DNA of 5,020 bases from Acidobacteriota bacterium (GTDB lineage Bacteria; Acidobacteriota; Terriglobia; 20CM-2-55-15): the NCBI GenBank assembly GCA_003222755.1, contig QHXA01000404.1, positions 1-5,020 on the forward strand, in the 5' to 3' direction. The position numbers and the translations under genes are program-made. The notes beneath the pieces were generated by a model, which had not been told where the DNA came from, ran no database searches, and saw nothing but the letters and a program-made list of their open reading frames with translations. Positions 1 to 4,150 of the stretch are shown here, piece after piece. The stretch's first letter is position 1. Each line of letters begins with the position of its first letter.

Positions 1-245
1 TATTGCCCGGTTGTTTTCTGCGGCGGAAGCAAAAGAAAGGATCTTCAGAGGACGTTCCCGAGCCGCTTTAGTCATTAGGCCATAGCTGAGGTCAAATGGT
101 TCTTTCATAGAGCACTTTACCTTCGCGCATGGCTGAAGAGGTTGTCCCGCCCGCAGTTGAAATTCCTACGGTGACCGAAACGACAATTGACGAGTGCTTC
201 AATCTTTGAATGCCTTACCCCAGACTGACTATTATGCCCTTTTGC
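1..245. other. Non-coding or undecidable left edge with first copy of a 41-bp repeat
   Basis: No gene can be supported here. On the - strand a frame opens with ATG at 75 and runs 25 codons off the left edge (MTKAARERPLKILSFASAAE...). It could be the start of a divergent gene, but there is no clear Shine-Dalgarno, and two + strand frames are open almost as far (stops at 76-78 and 83-85), so I cannot choose. A 26-codon frame at 129-209 (MAEEVVPPAVEIP...) starts on the last three bases of the 41-bp repeat and also lacks a ribosome binding site. Another short frame near 191-259 reads ...SLNALPQTDYYALLQHMES; it looks peptide-like but is too short to assign. The stretch reads as junction DNA, perhaps with decayed gene pieces. 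Confidence 0.4.
91..131 (+). repeat. 41-bp exact direct repeat, copy 1
   Basis: This stretch is identical base for base to 497-537, beginning GTCAAATGG and ending TTCGCGCATG. The identity stops on both sides: base 90 is g against t at 496, and base 132 is g against t at 538. The copies start 406 bp apart and enclose the kinase-propeller relic. Both end on an ATG, and each ATG opens a short frame (26 codons here, 14 codons after copy 2) without a Shine-Dalgarno. The repeat could be a duplication scar, a recombination junction, or an assembly artefact, since 41 is a common k-mer size. Confidence 0.9.
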
Positions 246-458
246 AGCACATGGAATCGTGATGGAGTCATTCTCTTCTCGCCTGATTATGGGGCTATTT
301 ACAAAATTGCGGCGACGGGCGGCATTCCAGTGCTCGTGCGGGCCGAAGACGCACGCCGCCAGGAAACCGCAAATGATGCACCGCGTTTTCTCACCGATGG
401 GAAACGATTCCCTTATTGGATCGCCAGTCCGAACGCTGAAGTCGCTGGAGTGCACCTT
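246..458 (+). pseudogene. Relic of a PD40/TolB-like beta-propeller from a Ser/Thr protein kinase
   Basis: About 71 residues read as an internal piece of the C-terminal sensor propeller common in Acidobacteriota Ser/Thr kinases. It starts STWNRDGVILFSPD, then IYKIAATGGIPVLV, EDARRQETANDAPRFLTDGK and ends near AEVAGVHL. The W-N-x-D-G-V-I-L-F block, the small GGIP turn, and the R-Q-E-T...P-x-F-L-x-D-G-K block are the family hallmarks as I remember them. There is no kinase domain, no membrane segment and no remaining blades on either side. Homology fades at about 245 and 460, inside the span bracketed by the 41-bp repeats. The frame stays open into the DUF4058 gene downstream, but nothing links the two functionally. 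I read it as a dead fragment; the family assignment is from recall. Confidence 0.65.
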
Positions 459-496
459 CCCGAAACAAGAGGAACGGACCACCAGGAGCAAACATT

Positions 497-537
497 GTCA
501 AATGGTTCTTTCATAGAGCACTTTACCTTCGCGCATG
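497..537 (+). repeat. 41-bp exact direct repeat, copy 2
   Basis: Second copy of the 91-131 repeat, about 70 bp upstream of the DUF4058 start at 609. In the long open frame that runs through it, it would encode part of a peptide SNGSFIEHFTFAH. The same frame after copy 1 hits a stop at once, so the repeat is probably not preserved as coding sequence. Its position upstream of an intact gene leaves open that it is 5' flanking DNA that was duplicated, but I see no good -35/-10 pair inside it. Confidence 0.9.
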
Positions 538-599
538 TTCGAACATTGGCAAGCTCGAACGCTCGGCTATATTATCTAGGGGCGGCGGATTACGTTGCT

Positions 600-603
600 G
601 GAG
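600..603 (+). promoter_or_regulatory. Ribosome binding site that decides the DUF4058 start
   Basis: GGAG lies 5 nt before the ATG at 609. It supports 609 as the real start over the upstream in-frame ATG at 210, which has no comparable site and would add 133 residues unrelated to the family. Confidence 0.6.
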
Positions 604-608
604 CGATT

Positions 609-1352
609 ATGCCTGTCCACGATTGGACTCGAGTGATTGCAGGAGTTTTTCACGATTTTCACCAGACATGGATTCCTGAAATCAAGAACACGCTCAATGA
701 CGAAATTCTGCCGGAAGGTTTCTACGCGCTTGCCGAACAGATTGCCGAAGGACCGCAGCCGGATGTTCTCGCTCTGGAAGCGGTCGAGAACACTATCGAT
801 TCGGGCTCCCTTAGCGGCCGCCCGGGAACTGCTGTCGCACTTGCCGATCGCCCGCCCCGCGTGGAATACACGGAACATGCCGAGGATGAACGTTACGCTC
901 GATCCGCGACCCGTGTGTCTATCTACCATGCATCAGGAGATCGCGTGGTCGCTTATATCGAAATCTTGTCTCCGGGCAACAAGCGTTCGCAATTCGAATT
1001 GAACCGGTTCCTTGACAAGCTGGACGAGGCGTTAATGCGCGGATGCCATCTCCTGGTCATCGACCCGCATCCGCCCGGTCGGCATGATCCCAACGGGATA
1101 CATGCCGCCTTCTGGGGGCGGCGGTTGAGCGCACCGCGCGGCGTTACACCGGATCGTCCGCTTGGGCTTTCAGCTTACCGCGCGGATATCCATCCCACGG
1201 CGTACTTTCAGCCGGTTGCCGTCGGTCAGCCGCTCCCGGAAATGCCGCTGTTCCTGACGCCGGACATGTACGTCAACGTGCCACTGGAATCGACCTATAT
1301 GGCGGCGTACCGCGGAGTCCCGAAGCGTTGGAAGAATGTTATCGAAAAGTAG
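609..1352 (+). CDS. DUF4058 family protein (247 aa, intact)
   Basis: Complete member of DUF4058, a family of unknown function common in cyanobacteria, planctomycetes and some Acidobacteriota, often in several copies per genome. The start at 609 gives the classic N-terminus MPVHDWTRVIAGVFHDFHQ (residues 1-19), followed by EILPEGFYALAEQ (32-44). The conserved core is VVAYIEILSPGNKRS (113-127), then LDKLDEALMRGCHLLVIDPHPPG (about 135-157) and NGIHAAFWG (162-170). The end is VPLESTYMAAYRGVPKRW (224-241). Length fits the family. There is no signal peptide or membrane segment, so it is probably cytoplasmic. The same frame stays open back to 210, but that part is a kinase-propeller relic. The core resembles the Uma2 pattern (V-E-V-L-S-P...G...W-x-V-D-P) of PD-(D/E)XK-like proteins; this is my inference, and no activity is implied. 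It is isolated between two gene relics, which suggests arrival by rearrangement. Confidence 0.85.
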   Translation: MPVHDWTRVIAGVFHDFHQTWIPEIKNTLNDEILPEGFYALAEQIAEGPQPDVLALEAVENTIDSGSLSGRPGTAVALADRPPRVEYTEHAEDERYARSATRVSIYHASGDRVVAYIEILSPGNKRSQFELNRFLDKLDEALMRGCHLLVIDPHPPGRHDPNGIHAAFWGRRLSAPRGVTPDRPLGLSAYRADIHPTAYFQPVAVGQPLPEMPLFLTPDMYVNVPLESTYMAAYRGVPKRWKNVIEK

Positions 1353-1858
1353 CTCTCGGCGGCCGCGGACCCGGAAAGCCCTACGCCGAATCCAGTGCGA
1401 GATCTGCCCATAGGAAGCAGTACACGCCGGGCAGGCCTTTCGTGGGCGTTCAAGGGAGTCAGCCGTTCACAGTTTCAGGCGCGGATCATTTCGGCGAAGT
1501 GCAGGCGTGGAATGTCGACACTGGACAGCGTGTGTGGACGCATAACTACGCCAAGAGTCCAAACTGGGGTTCGATGCTGGCGACGGCCGGCGGACTCATC
1601 TTCAGCGGGGGAACCATTGACCGGAAGTTCCATGCCTTCGATGCGGCGACAGGCAAGCTACTATGGGAGTTTCCAACAAACTCGGGCATCCTGGCGCCGC
1701 CGACGTCTTTTGCCGTCCACGGAAAACAGTACATTGCTGTCCTTTCAGGTTGGGGCGGCGACTCGCGGGGCGATCAAGCAACATTGAACCGCCTCTTTCC
1801 AGGCGAATTTCCGGAGGTTCCTGAAGGCGGCGCGGTCTGGGTATTCACAATCGAGTAA
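1353..1858 (+). pseudogene. 5'-truncated PQQ-dependent dehydrogenase (C-terminal propeller blades)
   Basis: The frame ending at 1858 encodes the last roughly 150 residues of a quinoprotein alcohol dehydrogenase-type propeller; intact members are several hundred residues. Two tryptophan-docking motifs are visible: AWNVDTGQRVW (about 1505-1537) and AFDAATGKLLW (about 1637-1669). They are followed by SGILAPPTSFAVHGKQYIAV, then GWGGD and the tail PEVPEGGAVWVF. Recognisable homology begins near 1409 (RKQYTPGRPFVGV). The PQQ-binding N-terminal blades, heme or signal sequences and a start are absent. The only upstream in-frame ATG, at 1328, lies inside the DUF4058 gene and is not credible; the next ATG is deep in a blade. 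The frame itself is undamaged, so the truncation looks recent or the 5' part was lost in the same event that placed DUF4058 next to it. The breakpoint lies between 1353 and 1408. Confidence 0.8.
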
Positions 1859-1864
1859 GTGCGA

Positions 1865-1894
1865 CTGTAGGGGCGGTCTGTGACCGTCCACGAT
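1865..1894 (+). repeat. REP-like palindromic element, single copy
   Basis: This 30-nt stretch matches 3978-4007 at 27 of 30 positions. It folds as an 8-bp stem with a 3-nt loop: 1871-1878 pairs with 1882-1889 around TGT, with one G-U pair. A T5 run at 1894-1898 follows after 4 nt, so it could act as a weak rho-independent terminator for the dehydrogenase remnant. It lies just upstream of the ThuA ribosome binding site (1911-1915), so it would sit in the leader of any longer transcript. A GTG at 1880 inside it is in frame with the ThuA gene but is not a sensible start. Confidence 0.75.
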
Positions 1895-1910
1895 TTTTCG
1901 GCGGCAACGC

Positions 1911-1915
1911 GGAGG
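1911..1915 (+). promoter_or_regulatory. Ribosome binding site of the ThuA-like gene
   Basis: GGAGG lies 6 nt before the ATG at 1922. It fixes that start, which also gives a clean signal peptide; the in-frame GTG at 1880 would put 14 charged or polar residues ahead of it. Confidence 0.75.
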
Positions 1916-1921
1916 ACAAAT

Positions 1922-2758
1922 ATGAAGAGGCTCTTTGTCGTTCCAATCGTGGTTCTATATTGGCTTTCTGCCACAGGCCTTCTCTCGGCACAGCCCGGCC
2001 CGCCGCCGGATCCATCGAAAATCCAGGTATTGATCATCACGGGCCAGAACGTCCACGACTGGCGCGGAACAACGCCTGTATTGAAGCAGATTCTTGAAGA
2101 CACTAAAAAGTTCGAGGTCCGCATCGTTGAGGAATTCCGCGGAGCAGGACCTGAGACGCTCGCGAATTACGATCTCGTCGTCGTTAATTATTACAACCGC
2201 GGCGACAAGGATCGGTGGGGAGAGCGCGACCAAAAGGCGCTCGAGGACTTTGTCGGTTCCGGAAAAGGTCTCGTGATTTATCACATCTCACTTGGGGCGT
2301 TTGATGGTTGGACCGAGTACGAAAAAATGAGCGGAGGCAATTGGCGTCCGAATAACGGTCATCATTCGGCCGCGCATGCGTTCACAGTGGACATCAAGGA
2401 TCCCAATCACGCGATTACCCATGGCCTGAAGTCATTTGCTGTTCCGAAGGACGAGTTATACGCGAACCTGCGCTGGCAGCCGGAAGGCACATATCACGTG
2501 CTTGCCACCGCGTACGATGACCATGCTCTCTACAACGGCAGAGCCCGTCAGCCGATCCCCGGGCCCGGCATCCACCAACCGATACTCTGGACCACCGAAT
2601 ACGGCAAAGGCCGCGTGTTTGTCACAACCCTCGGGCATGGTCCCGAAGAGGTCCGGGGCCTGGGTTTCAAAGCCACGTTTGCGCGCGGCGCCGAATGGGC
2701 GGCAGGCAAAGTGACATTGCCGATACCGCCGGAAATGACGGGCCAACCGGCCCAATAA
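1922..2758 (+). CDS. Secreted ThuA-like domain protein (278 aa)
   Basis: The product belongs to the ThuA-like group (trehalose-utilisation-type domain, class I glutamine amidotransferase-like fold), often linked to sugar catabolism but with no proven reaction for most members. Residues 1-23 form a signal peptide (MKRLF, hydrophobic VVPIVVLYWLSATGLL, cleavage probably after LSA), so it acts in the periplasm or outside. The domain follows: IQVLIITGQNVHDWRGTTPVL (34-54), first strand and loop; LANYDLVVVNYYN (80-92); ALEDFVGSGKGLVIYHISLGAF (106-127), where His121 replaces the amidotransferase nucleophile region; the W-x-x-x-Y...GG patch at 130-139; HHSAAHAFTVDIKDPNHAITHGL (147-169); DELYANLRW (177-185); and PILWTTEYGKGRVFVTTLGH (220-239). 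Length is normal and the frame is intact. It is separated from the next gene by 77 bp and a possible terminator. ThuA-like proteins are common near PQQ dehydrogenases and PAL-like propellers in such genomes, but no joint pathway can be shown here. Confidence 0.85.
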   Translation: MKRLFVVPIVVLYWLSATGLLSAQPGPPPDPSKIQVLIITGQNVHDWRGTTPVLKQILEDTKKFEVRIVEEFRGAGPETLANYDLVVVNYYNRGDKDRWGERDQKALEDFVGSGKGLVIYHISLGAFDGWTEYEKMSGGNWRPNNGHHSAAHAFTVDIKDPNHAITHGLKSFAVPKDELYANLRWQPEGTYHVLATAYDDHALYNGRARQPIPGPGIHQPILWTTEYGKGRVFVTTLGHGPEEVRGLGFKATFARGAEWAAGKVTLPIPPEMTGQPAQ

Positions 2759-2763
2759 TTTTT
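2740..2763 (+). terminator. Possible rho-independent terminator overlapping the ThuA stop
   Basis: GGGCC (2740-2744) pairs with GGCCC (2749-2753) around a 4-nt loop. AATAA and five T residues (2759-2763) follow. The stem is short but all GC. The TAA stop at 2756-2758 lies between stem and T run. If it works, the downstream LIC_10091-like gene needs its own promoter. Confidence 0.4.
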
Positions 2764-2789
2764 CGCACCTTGTTTGACCAAACCTCTGA

Positions 2790-2818
2790 TTGACTGTTAA
2801 TGTCTCTGTACTTGTGAT
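2790..2818 (+). promoter_or_regulatory. Weak sigma70-like promoter candidate
   Basis: TTGACT (2790-2795) and TGTGAT (2813-2818) are 17 bp apart, upstream of the gene starting at 2836. The -35 box is good and the -10 box poor (4 of 6). Transcription would start close to or at the ribosome binding site, leaving a very short leader. Candidate only. Confidence 0.2.
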
Positions 2819-2822
2819 CGGT

Positions 2823-2828
2823 AGGGAG
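2823..2828 (+). promoter_or_regulatory. Ribosome binding site supporting a GTG start
   Basis: AGGGAG ends 7 nt before the GTG at 2836 and supports that codon as the start. It lies between two direct copies of GATCGGTAG (2816-2824 and 2828-2836); the second copy ends on the G of the start codon. Confidence 0.55.
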
Positions 2829-2835
2829 ATCGGTA

Positions 2836-3963
2836 GTGTTTAAATCCGCAAACCGCGCTCGTCTCGCTGTCATTTTCGCGCTCTGCCTGTTCTTCAGCAG
2901 TGGGTGGTCGGCCGAACGATTACCTGCACGGCTCAGCGACGAAGGGTTTTGGAAATTGATCACCGACTTTTCCGAACCGGGCGGTTCCTTCGTCTCGGAT
3001 AACTTCGTATCGAACGAGCTTGCGGTTCAGGATGTGCTGCCGAATCTTACCGACGGCCGGCAACCGGGCGGCGTGTATCTTGGTGTAGGACCCGAACAGA
3101 ATTTTACGTACATCGCGGCACTCAAACCGAAAATCGCGTTCGTGTTCGATATTCGACGGCAGAACTTGATCGAACACCTGACCTACAAGGCACTGTTCGA
3201 AATGTCGACGGATCGCGCGGATTTTCTCTCGCGCCTCTTCTCACGTTCGCGGCCGGCGGACCTCGGACACGACGCGAGCGCTGTTGTGCTGTTCAATGCC
3301 TTCCAGGATATTTCGGCGGACCAGGACCTGTACCAGGAGACTTTTCAGGGCATCAAGCACCGGTTGAGCACCGATCACAGGTTTATCCTGACAACCGATG
3401 ACGAAAACGCGATTGGATACATTCTCCGGGCATTCTATTTCGGCGGGCCGAATTTGACCTACTCCGGTCCGCGCCCCCCCACGCGCACAATTTTGCCGAC
3501 ATATGAAGAGTTGATGACCGACAGCGACAATAACGGCAAGCCTCGAAGCTTTCTCGCCACAGAAGAGAACTTCTTGGCGGTACGACAGCTCGAAAAGGAA
3601 AATCTCATCATTCCAATTGTCGCCGATTTTGCGGGTCCAACAGCTATTCGGTCTGTTGGGCAGTATTTGAAAGAGCACAACGCAACTGTCACCGCGTTCT
3701 ACGTCTCTAATGTCGAGCAATATCTGTTCATGAGCGAGAGTTGGAAAAAGTTCTACGACAACGTCGCTTCGCTTCCCCTGGATTCCAAAAGCGTGTTCAT
3801 TCGCCCGCTCATTGACATCGGCGCCGGCACATACACCGCTTCACCACTGTTTAGATCTGGCTTCCGCTGGAACACCCTGCTGTTCCCCATCCAAGATCTC
3901 ATCACGGCGTTTGACGCCGGGATGATTCACAACTACTACGACATCATCCAGCTCCCGAACTGA
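2836..3963 (+). CDS. Exported LIC_10091-like protein with a methyltransferase-like motif (375 aa)
   Basis: I recognise this as a relative of the uncharacterised LIC_10091 family (named from Leptospira); no reaction is known to me. The GTG start gives a signal peptide at residues 1-26 (basic RARL, hydrophobic AVIFALCLFFSSG, cleavage near WSA). The family core follows: LSDEGFWKLITDFSEPGGSF (33-52), SDNFVSNE (54-61), PGGVYLGVGPEQNFTYIAALKP (77-98), and IAFVFDIRRQN (100-110). The G-V-G-P...F-V-F-D arrangement resembles motifs I and II of Rossmann-fold SAM methyltransferases (inference). After an alpha-helical middle come LPTYEELMTD (220-229), ENLIIPIVADFAGPTAIRSVGQYLKEH (255-281), and VTAFYVSNVEQYLF (285-298), with S-N-V-E-Q-Y best conserved. 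The frame is intact, but a run of seven C at 3474-3480 sits in a poorly conserved loop. It is flanked by secreted proteins. Family assignment is good; function unknown. Confidence 0.75.
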   Translation: MFKSANRARLAVIFALCLFFSSGWSAERLPARLSDEGFWKLITDFSEPGGSFVSDNFVSNELAVQDVLPNLTDGRQPGGVYLGVGPEQNFTYIAALKPKIAFVFDIRRQNLIEHLTYKALFEMSTDRADFLSRLFSRSRPADLGHDASAVVLFNAFQDISADQDLYQETFQGIKHRLSTDHRFILTTDDENAIGYILRAFYFGGPNLTYSGPRPPTRTILPTYEELMTDSDNNGKPRSFLATEENFLAVRQLEKENLIIPIVADFAGPTAIRSVGQYLKEHNATVTAFYVSNVEQYLFMSESWKKFYDNVASLPLDSKSVFIRPLIDIGAGTYTASPLFRSGFRWNTLLFPIQDLITAFDAGMIHNYYDIIQLPN

Positions 3964-3976
3964 CGCGGGTTTTGGT

Positions 3977-4052
3977 GCTGTAGGGCCGGTCTATGACCGC
4001 CCACGATCTCGCGGCTGAAGTATGCCGGCGGTCATAGACCGCCCCTTACAGC
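3977..4052. repeat. Head-to-head REP-like pair forming a large inverted repeat
   Basis: The left arm 3977-4001 and right arm 4027-4052 are reverse complements except for one mismatch and one single-base gap, with 25 nt between them. Each arm is itself a small palindrome: 3987-3991 pairs with 3995-3999, and 4027-4033 pairs perfectly with 4037-4043. The element can therefore form either two small hairpins or one long one. The left arm matches the copy at 1865-1894 (27 of 30). This is the layout of bacterial interspersed mosaic elements built from REP units. It may limit or end transcription from the upstream gene, though no T run follows. No terminal target duplication is visible. Confidence 0.8.
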
Positions 4053-4150
4053 AGCTCCTGAGCAGCTCCCGCATCCGTGTTGCCAATCCCAACGAGAAGT
4101 GGTATGACTGCGCGGAAGCTCCACTTGCAAATAACGGAGGCGTTAAATGA
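4022..4150 (+). CDS. Small ORF overlapping the PAL-like gene by ATGA (doubtful)
   Basis: A 42-residue frame starts at an ATG inside the REP-like spacer and ends with TGA overlapping the next ATG (ATGA at 4147-4150). The first part merely translates the repeat arm. The last 24 residues, VANPNEKWYDCAEAPLANN and on to GGVK, look more like a real protein end. I do not recognise a family. No ribosome binding site precedes its ATG. The overlap would allow translational coupling, so it may be the tail of a decayed gene whose 5' part was replaced by the repeat. It may also be chance. Confidence 0.2.
   Translation: MPAVIDRPLQQLLSSSRIRVANPNEKWYDCAEAPLANNGGVK
4136..4140 (+). promoter_or_regulatory. Ribosome binding site of the PAL-like gene
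   Basis: GGAGG lies 6 nt before the ATG at 4147 and supports this start, which is followed directly by a signal peptide. Confidence 0.75.

Larger units (their letters stand above)
3964..4146. other. Intergenic region with a REP-like pair and a possible gene relic
   Basis: The gap between the LIC_10091-like and PAL-like genes is filled mostly by the inverted REP-like pair. The right part contains GCAGCTCC twice (4051-4058, 4062-4069) and an AAGTGG/CCACTT inverted repeat (4097-4102, 4121-4126). A 42-codon frame at 4022-4150 ends in an ATGA overlap with the next gene. I see no convincing promoter boxes. Confidence 0.5.

Noticed and set aside
1..75. - strand gene start running off the left edge (MTKAARERPLKILSF...)
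   Set aside because: Only 25 codons, no ribosome binding site, and + strand frames are similarly open; not enough to call.
117..491. Long - strand open frame of 124 codons
   Set aside because: It is antisense to the kinase-propeller relic, shows no family features, and is explained by codon structure on the + strand.
1328..1352. ATG at 1328 as start of a 176-residue dehydrogenase-like protein
   Set aside because: It lies within the DUF4058 coding region in another frame, has no ribosome binding site, and the first residues do not match the family.
1880..1921. GTG at 1880 as start of the ThuA-like gene
   Set aside because: It lies in the REP-like hairpin; the ATG at 1922 has a GGAGG 6 nt upstream and starts a proper signal peptide.
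2772..2783. GTTTG-AC-CAAAC palindrome as an operator
   Set aside because: Short, with a 2-nt spacer and no repeat elsewhere in the window; expected by chance.
3977..4052. CRISPR-like or IS-terminal interpretation of the inverted repeat
   Set aside because: Only one inverted pair with a 25-nt spacer, no regular repeat-spacer series, no transposase, and no flanking target duplication.
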